Of a stretch of DNA of 64,000 bases, positions 23,762 through 35,400 are shown one piece after another. The number at the start of each line of letters is the position of its first letter. Within the stretch, counting starts at the first letter, position 1. Source of the DNA: Scortum barcoo (Eukaryota; Chordata; Actinopteri; Centrarchiformes; Terapontidae). The translations under genes and the position numbers were made by a program. The DNA is taken from NCBI GenBank assembly GCA_023238725.1, contig CM041536.1, forward strand, positions 15,407,271-15,471,270. The letters are read 5' to 3'. A model generated the notes under the pieces. It was not told where the DNA came from and ran no database searches. It was given only the letters and a program-made list of their open reading frames with translations.

Positions 23762-26700
23762 CTACTGCTGCTTCTGCTTCTTCTCCAGGAAGAACTGCAG
23801 AGATTAAGAGGATACAGAGAATATGTAAAGTTTTAGCCACCATACAGTGGTTTGATTGTGGACACGTGTCTGCATACTCGCTTCTCACCTTCCGTAAGGC
23901 AGAAAAAGCTGGGCCAAAGGTTGCGTGCATGCTGGTGCGATCTCTGATCCACGCAGGAAGTTTAGAGAGCGTAGCAGGCCGAGAGTAACGCTTGTCACAC
24001 AGCACCATGGAGGAATAGTCGCCACGGTGACGGATAGCTCTTCCTTTGGGCAGATAGAGTCAAATACATGAATACTGAATAAATGATGTCAATGATTTTT
24101 ACTGTTATATCTGTTGTCATGAGTATTACATCATTACCTATGGACTGGTTGACAGCCTTCATGCAGAGGTTTTCTATCAGTGCCTGGCCAGGGCTCCTCC
24201 CTCCACTGTGAGGCTAACAAACAAACAAACAAATAACTTGTGGTGAGATCGATAATGAACTCCACCTCAGTCCTCCTGTTTTTTAAATGCTTGTGTTTGT
24301 GGATACACTGAAGACTACTGGGGTGTTAAAGCGTCTCACCAAGTGTTTGTCCAGATAGGACATCTTTTCCTGCAGCTCTGGGGATTTGATGTTGGGATAC
24401 GGCATTCCCACCATCACTACACACCTGTCCTCACATGCACACAGGGAAAGAAAAAACCTTTAGCATGATATAGATTATATGGGATACGACTGCCCACGTG
24501 CTCATGAATTACACAAACCTGCCCAGGTCATCGGAGAAATTGATGCCCTCGCTCATCTTTCCTCCGACAACAGAGAACAGCAACGCTCCTGTGAGCCCAC
24601 CACCGTCCAGAGCACACCTCTAACAAAAAAAATAATAATAATAAAATAAAGTGACATGAGAGCATTACTCATGATGAGCATGTTATCAAGAGTGGCTAAA
24701 GTTTGAGCCGTGTCAGTTTTACCTGGATACAGCGGGAGTAGTCGCTCAGCACCTGCTCAACCTGGTTGGCTTTCTTCGGCTCCTGGAAGATCTGAGACAG
24801 TAATTGTGATAGCTCAGAGACTGTCATGACAATTCTCTTTTCACTTTAAAAATGACTTCCTCACAGACGTAACAAGTAGGATTTGTAGGTTGCTGTTTGA
24901 AAAGATTCAAAACTTCCAGAAAACTAAAAAAAAAAAAGATTTTGGCAGAGGTCAGGGTGTCTGCAGATACACTGCAACACACGTCTACTGATTCATAACG
25001 GATGATTGAGAGAGGTTCTTTTAGGAAAATCCTACTCATTATACCTTAAAAAATACCACGCCCCCCCTTAAGTTAAGGTGTGATGAAGACATTTTTTTTC
25101 TTTTAATTTAATAAAGCAGTCACGTTGCTGACATACCTTCTTCTTGTTAGCCAGACGAGTCAGCGTGCCACTGGCCTCCCAGTGAGAGATGATCCGCTTT
25201 GAATACTCGTAAGAGGGGAAGAAGCACACGACCCCACCTGGGACCACGTTACAAATGTTGGAGAGAATGCGCCCAGTCTCGTCCATCTGCGCGCAAATTT
25301 TTTGTGAAGTGTGAAAACAATGGAACAACATGACAGAAAGAAACTTGATCAAATAGCAAGTGTGAAGTGTGTGTGTGTGTGTGTGTGTTACCATGCGTGG
25401 AGAGTCTCTGTTCTGAAAAGTAAAATCAAGCTCCTGGCCAGATGGACCGCTGCACAAGATGAGAGGAAGAATGTTCTCGGGAGGAATTACGTGACCTACA
25501 AATAAAGTTACCAGGTAGTTATTTCATTTATCTAAATGAAAGACAATAAATATACAAGACAATTTTACATTATTAAAAATATTGGGCCTAAATAATATTC
25601 CATATACAATAACTTCTGTCAGCACATTACAGTTTATGTTGCTAGTAGTACTACTACTTGCTGCTTGTCCATATATAGAGTGGCTGGTCAACTAATTGAC
25701 TTTTTTTATTCACCTCTTGTCACCTTCAACGACCAGAAAGGCCAACCAAAGACTTGATTCTGCTATCTGGTCTGTCTGAGTGCACACCCCCAATGGGAAA
25801 TTTCGATTCTTATGTGAGTTTTTGTCGAGTATTATATTATTTCATCAAAAAATTCCCACAATTTTTATTGATAAACACATTGCTAAGAGATGGTGCAGCA
25901 GAAAAAGACAAAAAGAGAAACTCCACAAACATACTGCGGTGTGATAAAATGGGCCACTCACCACAGGAAAACTCAGTGATGCGCTCCTCTCCCACTCCGG
26001 CAGAAAACAGTAGCTCTTGTTTGAAGTCTGAAACCTATATACAAGATCTTGTAGAATGATAAGACTCACACACAGGAATTGTTGCTCATTTTTAGCAGCT
26101 TTATAATAACTCACAGGCTGCATGGTCCCTCCAGCGATGATTACTGCCCTGCACTCCTTCAGCACCTGGGCAAAGTGGACCGCTGGATTCAACAGCAGGA
26201 ACTTGACACTGCTCTCTGACAGAGTGCCTGGGAGTAAAACAAATGGGGGCGTATTTCACGGTGACACTTTGATTTTGTTACTGTTATTACTATTTGGCAA
26301 AGAACTTTCGAAAACAGTACCTTGTCTGTGCACCACCACTCTGCCGTCAGTGTTGCTGTTGGTGAGAGCTGTGAAGAAACCCTCCACCTGCATCATGGGA
26401 GATGCGGACAGCACTTTCTCTGTCTCTGCAGACCCCTGCTGGTCTGCTGAAGACACTGCACACACGTGAAATAAAGCATTTTATTCCTCGCATCTCCTCT
26501 CATTACTTAATAGGATGCCATTTATTTCAATAAATGATTTCATGTTGCTACTCTATGCCACATACAGTTATGCTAAAAGAAGTTTTTAATATGTGGCTGA
26601 AACAAACTTCAGCCCCCTGACCTGGCACAGAGCTCTGGCTGCTCTGTAGTGTCTGAAGGTAGCGGTTCAAGCCCTCAGTGCGTCGGTTCTCCTTGTTGGA

Positions 26701-29700
26701 GCTGCTCTGAGTGTGCAGACTCACACCTGATCCCGCATACTTCTCCACAAAGCCAACCAACTGCAGAGAGGAGGAGATGCGTGTGAAATTCATTTCATTC
26801 TACCGCGGATCACTCTCAGAACTGGACTGTATTTCTATGAGAAGTACATATTAAACACTTACTTTTCTGCTGATCATGCTCTTCTCAAAGTACCTCTGTA
26901 ACTAAAGAGAGAATGTAAATGAAAGAATCAGAGTTTGCCACTTATACTGTTTGCCAAATATACTGTTTAGAAGTCAGGACTGTGTGTTTTTAACAGCATT
27001 ATAACACTTTTTGACCACCTTAAAAAGATTGATATTGTCGATCTGAGCCTTGAAGAGGAAGTTGTTAATGGTGAGCATTTCAGTTCCTAAAAGATAAAGA
27101 AGCACGACTGGTTAGTGATTTCTGCTCTGTATTAGAAAGTGTTTATAGGTGTGTGTTATTCACTGACCTGCTTTTATAGTCTGGCTCTGCGGATTCTGTC
27201 CCACCTTACCTGCAGGGATAGCATTTACATCATTAAGTAGAAATGTCATATGTGCCCTGTCCACCTAATCAATAATCAGAAACTCATTTTAGCCCAAACA
27301 CACTCACCTCCCAGCACCCGGACAAGCCCCTCAATCACAAAGAGAATCTGTTTAATGTACATCAGGTTCTTTGCCTTCAATCTGCTCCTGACGTTTCAGA
27401 AACATAAACATAAACAGTCAGCGGAGTATTTAATGTGAATGAGTGTGTGTGAGTGTGAGTCTCAGCGTACTATAGTATACTCACTTATAGCGCTCAGCAT
27501 ACTGGGTGAGCTGCGAGTGGGCGCGGCAGAGCTGTACAAGATTCGCATTTCAGCTCATTAGCAGGAGTAGGCAAATTTAAACCCAAATTTTGTGCATGAT
27601 GTGGACAAAGGTGTTTACCTGTGCTCCAGTGAGCTCTGCACTGTGTATACACGAGAGTGTGTCGCTGAGATTGTGAGCTTCATCTATAATCACCACCTAT
27701 AAGAAACAAACAAACTACCATCAGCTTCACTGATAAAAGTATGGCAGACCCAAACAGTCAAAATACAAACAAATAGGATCGTGTAATCCCACCTGTCCCT
27801 TCAGCTGGACCCCTGCTGCCTTTCTTGTGGCTTCATGAAGCAACATCTGATAAGGCAACACCACCAGCTATGCAGACACAATGAACACAGTCAATACATG
27901 TTAACACTAAAACTTAGATATGCTTTAAAAAAGTGGAAGAAAAATAACCTAGAGTGTTGTTAGCGGCACATCAAGCAAGCAAACTCCAAAATAATGAGAC
28001 GGTGGACAGTGAACCGGGTACAAAGAGGACAGAGTTACCTGTGCAGGGGGGATAGCGAGGCGCGTGGCATAGTAAGGGCATGAATGTGTGTCTCTGCCCA
28101 GCTTCAGCATCTGCTCTATATCGTGGACTGTCCCCAGGACGTCGTCCCTCATTCGCTGCAGTGCTGAAGCTTTATTGAAGGGACACACACTCTTTGCTGG
28201 GCCTCGCTTACGTTTTACACCTTCCTCAGGAAGCTGCTTCTCTATGAAATGAAAGACCAGCAACATTATTTCTTTATTTTAATTCAGTTCTTGGGTTGTT
28301 TTAAAGAATATCTAATTACATTATATTATGCAGAATGATAATGACATTTTTGCATAATTCTAATTTTGTGGCATGTTTCGTGTCATCCGTCTCATGTTGT
28401 TTGTCTTTAACTCACTGTTATTGCTACCTCTCTTGGCCAGGAAACTATTGAGAAATACATTTCTCAACTCACTTAAGCTTTTCTGATTCAAATTTAAAGT
28501 TAGATAAAAAATTTAAAATGACAAATTTTCTACAAGCTTGACGTAAGACCGGTAGTTCTGAAGCTAGTGTGTGAAGGGCCACTCACCATGTTTGTTCTTC
28601 TGCATCTCCATGCAGCGATCATTAATGCGCTGGATGCTGCCCAGGTGACGCACCTCTTCATTGATACACAGGTTCTGGAAAGTACACAGTTTTATGTTTG
28701 CTGGACAAATACTGTCAAATGTCATAGGTGACAATTAATTGAATACAAGCAATAGTTATAGTAGTTAATGTTAAAGTAGTTAATAGTTAATGCCAAGTAT
28801 GATTCTCTGTGTGGGATGAGTAGAAATGTAGACGTATATGCTGTTTTAAACACCCCATAAATTAGTATTCATATTAAAATCTCTAGCCATGCAATCACAT
28901 TTTTAAAATGACCCTTAAATCAGAAAATACAAGTAAGAAAAATATACATAATTTGAGACATTAACTTGTCTTTATTGAAACAGCCTACTTCTGCTTGGAA
29001 ACAGGCTGGACTGTTCTAGATTATTCTAGAAGCACACAATATGCTGAAAAAAGGTCTTACAGGTGTTAATCAGTCAACACATTTTATAAAACACATCCTT
29101 TAATTTGTTGGCTTGTTGAATTGAGTGCATGATCATTTAGTTAAGTGCTGCTTGAGAATCCTGTTAGACTCACTCAACTGGGGCTGCAACAATCCTTTTC
29201 ATTATCCACTAATCTGCTGATTATGATTTTGATTACTGGATGGAACATTTGCGCTATAATAAAAAAAAAAAGAAAGAAAGAAAGAAAGAAAAAAGGAAAA
29301 AAAAGAAAAAAATCTCACAGTTCCCAAGTTAAGAGAACAAGTGTCTTGTTTTGTCCATCCAACAGACAAGATATTCAATTTACCATCATAGAGGACCAAG
29401 AAAACCAGTAAATATTTATGTCTGAGGAGTCAGAACCAGTTATTTTTGGGCACTTTGCTAAAAAAATAAATAAATAAATAAATAACTGCTTACACAATTG
29501 TTGACAACAGACTTTCTGTTGATGAACTAAGTGATTCATTTTTATACAGCTGTAAACACAACTACCGTCCAACATAAATAATTTATTCCCCAAACATTTT
29601 GTGCACATCAACTTGGAAACAGGGTGGTTAGAGACTTAAAATTGAGAAAAATTGAAATATTTAACTTTTTGGCTCAGCAGTCCTCAGCCATGAGATACTA

Positions 29701-31230
29701 TTAATGCTGGTTAATGATTGAGATGACTTATGCCATTCATTACATTGAGGAACAAAAGACTGTCTTATAGGGATACAGACAAACAGACAGCTCTCATGTA
29801 TTCTGACTGACTCTGTGAAAAATAATTTAGACCATGGAAAAACCATGGAAAATGATGACGGACACAAGCAATCAGCATGAAGGCCTGATTCTACCCAAAT
29901 ATACTCTAATCTAACCCTGACTCTTTCAGTGGTAGTCTTTGTGTGTATTTGCGTGTGTGTGCACATACCTGCCGTGAGCCCAGTGTGACCAGACTGATGT
30001 CCTTGCTGAAGGGGCTCTTTTGAACCTCATGGACAAATTGGGCCAGCTGGGAGTGAGTGCGACTGCAGTAGTAAATCTGAGAATATGCATATAGTCTCAC
30101 TTCAGGGTAATGTCAGACACTCATACATTTTTACTGTGTATTAAATCAGTGGGACATTCATTCTTACAGTTACAATGTGAAATAATCTCTCTCTCACACC
30201 TTAGCAACATGCTCTTCAACCAGCTCATCATCGGTGTCATCCTCAGCAATGCTAAATCTGGGCACGAGAGCAAACACACCCTGCCGTCATTGTCGGTTCA
30301 TTTCAATATCTAACTGTGTTGTAATATTTGACAAAATGGGTCACCGATTCATGGCTGTCCTCACTCACCTGCTCCTGGTCTTAGTCTCATCGTCACTTTC
30401 ATATTCCGCCACAACAAGCTCCTCGTCCTCTTGATCTTCTTGTGTCTCTGTTTTTTCCTCTTTACTGAGCTGGAGCAACTTGAATGCTTCATCATCTTCA
30501 CAGCTCTACAGAAACATACACAGAAATTCATGGTAGAGACTTGACCCAAAGTAATTTTTAGTTACATTTCTGATGCCTGTGCTCTTAAAAATACCACTGT
30601 TCAGTGTCACTTACTTTTCTTTTCATGGCATACTTCAGCTGAACATTGCTTCTGATCATTTCTAATCGTTCTTCCCTCTTCTTCCTTTTCAATTCATCCT
30701 CCTGTCACACAAAAACATACAACAGCAGTCAGGAGAACAAAATCCTCAGGGACCCACGCCAAGGCCGTGTCTGAAGTACAACAACATCCTCACCTTCAAC
30801 TTTGACACCAAGTCCCGCTCTGCCTTTTTCTGGACAAAATCAGTGATCCAGTCAGGCTCTGCTGAGGAGGTGCTGGTGGAGGTCTGAGCAGCGGGAGTGG
30901 AGAGAGCTGCCTCTCCTTCCTGCAGCAGGGCGGCCGCCTCTCGCCTCCTCCTCTCCTCGTAGTCTGTGAGCCAGCTCAGCGCGCCGCATATCAGACTCAG
31001 AGACTTGCCCTGGGTTAAAGGACACAAATCAATCAATGAAATCTATCGGCTTCTGCTGTAATATCTCTAATACACATGCACACACACGCCCGCATACACA
31101 CCGTTCCAGTTGGACTTTCAAAGATGCCAACTTTGCCCTGGTCGAGTGCGTTGTAGAGGGCTCGCATGAAATGCTCCTGGATGTCATAGGGCTGGTAGGG
31201 AAATGGAAACTGGGTCCTGCCAGTCTCCAT
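23762..31230 (-). CDS. ddx11: ATP-dependent DNA helicase DDX11 (ChlR1)
   Basis: 27 coding exons in transcript order: 31230-31102, 31009-30794, 30701-30615, 30505-30369, 30257-30200, 30076-29969, 28674-28587, 28241-28039, 27867-27793, 27696-27619, 27531-27485, 27387-27308, 27209-27168, 27086-27019, 26901-26863, 26760-26622, 26455-26321, 26227-26115, 26034-25962, 25495-25392, 25286-25137, 24791-24723, 24619-24519, 24424-24340, 24213-24138, 24043-23889, 23794-23762. They sum to 895 residues (human about 906), all in phase. The protein is a 5'-3' superfamily 2 Fe-S helicase acting in sister-chromatid cohesion and G-quadruplex unwinding. Motifs: Walker A ESPTGTGKSLS (split by intron 1), IYYCSRTHSQLAQF, four Fe-S cysteines (NLC, DRC, VCPF, SCPYY), DEAH box VVIIDEAHNL, AGGTMQPVSDF, VVPGGVVCFFPSYEY, GKMSEGINFSD, motif VI QSIGRAIRH. 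The last exon ends FFLEKKQKQQ. An upstream noncoding exon is implied by an acceptor at 31236-31235. Confidence 0.95.
25367..25388 (+). repeat. (GT)n microsatellite
   Basis: Eleven GT units in a ddx11 intron just upstream (on the minus strand, downstream) of the PRM|MDETGR junction. Confidence 0.85.
28675..29968. other. ddx11 intron 6 (1.3 kb) with repeats
   Basis: The largest ddx11 intron. It contains a family A repeat at 29.17-29.46 kb with an internal A/G-rich simple stretch (AAAG)n and an AAAT run near 29463. No exon signal was found. Confidence 0.6.
29170..29460 (+). repeat. Dispersed repeat, family A (best-preserved copy)
   Basis: Begins GGGGCTGCAACAATCCTTTT CATTATCCACTAATCTGCTG, then GTGTCTTGTTTTGTCCATCC and AGATATTCAATTTACCATCA TAGAGGACCAAGAAAACCAG. 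This block order is typical of a teleost interspersed repeat. An (AAAG)n expansion interrupts it at 29262-29318. Confidence 0.65.
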
Positions 31231-32441
31231 GCTCCTGAACCTCCCAAAACAAGAAGAAATGAGGGTTAACTATGAAACATTTCAGTTCAGATGTTCAGAT
31301 CATGAACTGAACAGCACCCACAGTGTGTTTAGACTGGCCTGTGTTAGCTAAAAGCCTCTGATAGTGATGTTATGTCTGACATGAAGCAACCGGTCAGGCG
31401 CCAAATGTGAGCAGATAAACCAACTGTACTAAAATCATGAGGAATTTCTGATCCAGTTTGCCTCATTTTACCACAATATATGAGCAAACCACGGTCACAT
31501 CGACCTAAAAAGCTTTCCTGCTCGTCTACATGTCCTGTCAGAGAGCTCTGTCACTGTTCAGCTTTACAGCCACAGCTAAATAACTTATAACCAACCCAGC
31601 CTCTCCTCTTATTACCTGAAGTGTTATATATAATGCTTTATAATATAATCTTCACACAGACCGCTACTGTAGACCTACCCTCTGATATCCTGTAAAAGGA
31701 AAGTCTTTACTTTGCGTGAATGTTTTCCACTCCCGACTGTTCAACATCCGCGCCAACGCAGAGCAATGGGGACAGAATCTGACCAATGGGGAGCCAGACA
31801 AAACAAAGAGCGCTTGTTTTATAATACGCAAAAGCTTGTGTGGACGGGGCTTCACGTTTCTATTCGCTCTTTTACCCCCTTGTTGCTGTGTTATGTCACT
31901 TATAGATTATATAAGCCAGCCATAAAATGCATTATTCATGTGATGGCAGCGCATTTCTAAATTACGCATATAGTCTACTTTTAAGTAAGTGCACCGCCTT
32001 TCCGGGACATGCTTATATATTATGAGTAGCGCCCCCAACGCGGGCTCATCTCCGCTGGTTCCTCCTAGAAAGTCTGGAAATTTCTCTGCCCTTCTTTAAG
32101 CGCTTGTTAGACGCTCGCCTGCAAGACAACGTGGACTTGAAGCATCCTGGAAGCTCGCTTCCTGCTCGGATTTAAGTGACTGGGTCACAGTGATATTCAT
32201 ACATATATGTCCCGGTCTTAGGCGCAGCTGGCCCCTTCACAGCCGCAGAGTGTTTTTATTGACAGCCGAGTTAGCTAAGTGAGGCTAGCGAAGAGCAGCA
32301 CACAGCGATAGTTAAGTTAGCCAGCCTGCTAGCAGCGGTCAGGTTGTTGCTTGCTGCTCACTCGGCGTGGTTTTGAGAAGTAGTTAGCCTCAGCCACTGC
32401 TATCGTTAGCCAGGGTTAGTTTGAATTGAATTGAATTGACA
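31231..32441. promoter_or_regulatory. Bidirectional ddx11/fkbp4 promoter interval
   Basis: The start codons of ddx11 (31230, minus) and fkbp4 (32442, plus) are divergent. A 5' noncoding exon of ddx11 probably lies near 31.7-31.8 kb, leaving a control region of about 0.3-0.6 kb. It has a CCAAT box at 31783-31787 (plus) next to a second CAAT-like site, CpG-bearing sequence from 32.0 kb, and a heat-shock-element-like array. No TATA box was identified with confidence. Confidence 0.55.
32067..32095 (+). promoter_or_regulatory. Heat-shock-element-like pentamer array upstream of fkbp4
   Basis: Read as consecutive 5-bp units from 32067: AGAAA, GTCTG, GGAAA, TTTCT, CTGCC, CTTCT. Units 1, 3, 4 and 6 match the alternating nGAAn/nTTCn rule in correct phase, with units 3-4 forming a perfect inverted GAA-AT-TTC core at 32077-32084. 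It lies about 350 bp before the fkbp4 ATG. FKBP52 is historically a heat-inducible protein (HSP56), which fits HSF1 control. Binding is inference. Confidence 0.55.
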
Positions 32442-35400
32442 ATGACTGCAGATGAGCAGACAGGTGAGGGACAATACACCATCCCAATGGAGGGGGAAGA
32501 CATCACGCCAAAGAAGGACGGGGGAGTATTAAAGGTAAATACACTGTTTTGGTTGTGTGTATTGATCCGATTAGCTGCCATTCAATCGTCGGGCTAGGCT
32601 AATGTTAGCTGTTGTCATCCAGGCTGACGCATGCACTGTCAGTAACTGCATACAGTCAATGCAAGCTAACTACAATGTTGACAACACCTTGACTGTGTGC
32701 ATCTCGTTTCCCCAACATTGGATTCATCGCTTAACTTGTGAATAATGAGGATAATTAGCCATTTTAAGCCGTCCACATTTTGAGTGGGCTCTGGGGATCA
32801 TATGCAAACGCTATTAATGCTGATGGGGACATTATTCAAACACACACACACAGATGGATTTGAATGAGACGTGAGTTCATTCACACTGAAGGCAGCTTTA
32901 CTTCTCCGTGATGCAGAGCTCCAGACTGCAGGGTGGGTGTATACACAGACGTGTGCAGCAGGCTTTGCGTGTCTGTTGCAGAGATGATAAATTAACAGCT
33001 GTTGTTGTGTTGTTTTCTTTTCCCCAGTTGGTGAAAAGGGAAGGCACAGGCACAGAGCTGCCCATGACCGGCGACAAAGTGTTTGTACATTATGTGGGTA
33101 CGCTTCTGGATGGCACTCATTTTGACTCGAGCAGAGACAGAGGGGAAATGTTTTCCTTTGAGTTGGGCAAAGGTTGGTGTCCTATCTAGCTGAGATGTGA
33201 ACGTTCATATTCCATATCTGCACAGCCGGTGTTGGTAATCAGTTTTCTCTGTGTTTAGGTCAAGTAATAAAGGCATGGGACATTGGTGTAGCCACGATGA
33301 AAGTGGGGGAGTTGTGCCAGTTAATTTGTATGCCAGAATATGCTTATGGATGTGCAGGCAGCCCACCCAAGATACCCCCCAATGCCACTCTGGTTTTTGA
33401 GGTAAGTGCCTGTGATATCAGGTTATTTTGATAATCTCTTTAAAACTTTATTCCTCCGTTTTGTGGTTGAAATTCACCATACCTTTACCTTTTACTGGTG
33501 TTAAAAGATGTTCATTTCAATGTCGGCACACCTGTAGGTGGAGCTGTTTGAATTTCGAGGTGAGGACATAACTGAAGATGAGGATGAAGGAATCATCCAT
33601 CGCATTATCACTAAAGGGCAGGGGTATTCCAAGCCTAATGAAGGAGCTTCTGTTGAAGGTAAAACAACCAGACACAACAATATCTTTGCCAGAGTATATT
33701 TTTAGAAGAGAGCAGTTTTAATCAGTGCTTTCCATCTAAGGACCATTTTAGGGAGCCTCTCTATAACAACAGCAATGTGTGACTTTGCCATATCAATTGT
33801 AATGGTAGCCTACATTAATCATTAAGCTTCAGACCATAGCTCTTCAAATATGTGAGGATGTACTTGCATAGAGGATTATGTTGTCTTCAAATCAGTGATT
33901 GGACGGCTAAAGGACTAGTTTGGCAAAAATGGTTTACACCACCTTGATCATGAGATTACTTCACTGTAATTTATTTACAGTGCATACACTATTGTAGGTT
34001 TACAGTGCTGTTACAGGCATTCAATCAAAATATTTTGATTGACCAGTTTGGAACTGGCATCACTTCCAGCAGCTGTCAACCTGCTGCATGTTTGAACAAG
34101 TTTGTGGCTGAATAAAGAATCTAGTTAGTAGCATAACTAACGCCAGCATTATTTTTCAACTTCTTTCAGTGACTGTGGAGGGTACCTATGAGGGACGTGT
34201 GTTTGATGAGAGAGAACTGAAGTTTGAGATCGGAGATGGAGAGAGTCTGGGCTTGCCAGTTGGAGCGGAGAGGGCTATTATGGCCATGGAGCAGGGAGAG
34301 GAGGCACTCTTCAAAATGAAGCCGAAGTATGATCATGTGCACTAAAACAAATACTAGTACTAATACTACAAATAATAGTCAGCGTTTTTAAAAAAAATAT
34401 ATATTTTATCATATCATTCATGTGTCTGTCTCTCAAGTTGTTACTTACTAATTCTTTGCTCATGTTAATTAGGCTTTACTGGCAAATGTAAATATATACT
34501 GAAGACCCCACAGGGAGTAAAGTATGTTGAATTTAATTGGGCTATAAAACAGTCCAAGTGTTGAGACTAATGGATAACAAGACTGAAACACAATTAGCTA
34601 CGAGAGTTTTAAGCTGTGACATGACAAAAATGAAAACCTCATCCACACAATTATCCAGTCTACTGTAAAAATAGTGAATATGGATGAGAACCATCAGTCA
34701 CCTCATGATTCAATTCCAATTCAGAGGGTCTAGACTTACTAGACTGACTAGATTATTGAACAATTCTCAATGCATCATGATGCATCTCACTTTCAGATTC
34801 CTATACATGATTTATTTTTCCCCATTAATACTAACAACTGTGCTCAAACATCTGCTTCTAAAAAAGCCCACAGTTGTTTTATTTCTTTTGCAGCTGCTCT
34901 GCCATCTTTGTAGAAGATAAACACGGTGCACACATTTTATGTAGCAGTAGCGGCAAACTCCGGAATGGCAGCCTGTTGAAAATGATGCTGATAATCGATT
35001 AAAGACCTCACTGCGTCAGTGCACAATCATTCAACAAAGCATCGCGGTCCATCGTAGAATTGACTATCTTGCCCACTCCTAATTTACGTATACACCGCAT
35101 TAGAGACTCATTGCTAACCTGTAAGTGTCTTGATTTGTAGATATGGCTTTGGGAATGCAGGAAATGCAAAGTATAACATTCCCGGCGGAGCAACACTGCA
35201 GTATAAAATCAAGCTGACAGCTTTTGAGAAGGTAAACAGAACACAATTTTGCTTTATTAGCCATTTACATGTCAGTTGTATACAGCAACATCTTCCACTC
35301 CAAGAAGTGTTTTAATATTTGTTTTTTTTTTTTTTTCTGTAGGCTAAAGAATCGTGGGAGATGAACACGGTAGAGAAGCTGGAACAGAGCAGCATTGTAA

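Noticed and set aside
23746..23988. 80-codon plus-strand open frame
   Set aside because: It is antisense to the last two coding exons of ddx11, which are strongly supported.
32908..33189. Upstream extension of the second fkbp4 exon as an alternative start
   Set aside because: The 5' part is intronic; a clear acceptor (TTTTCCCCAG) at 33027 and phase to exon 1 support the spliced form.
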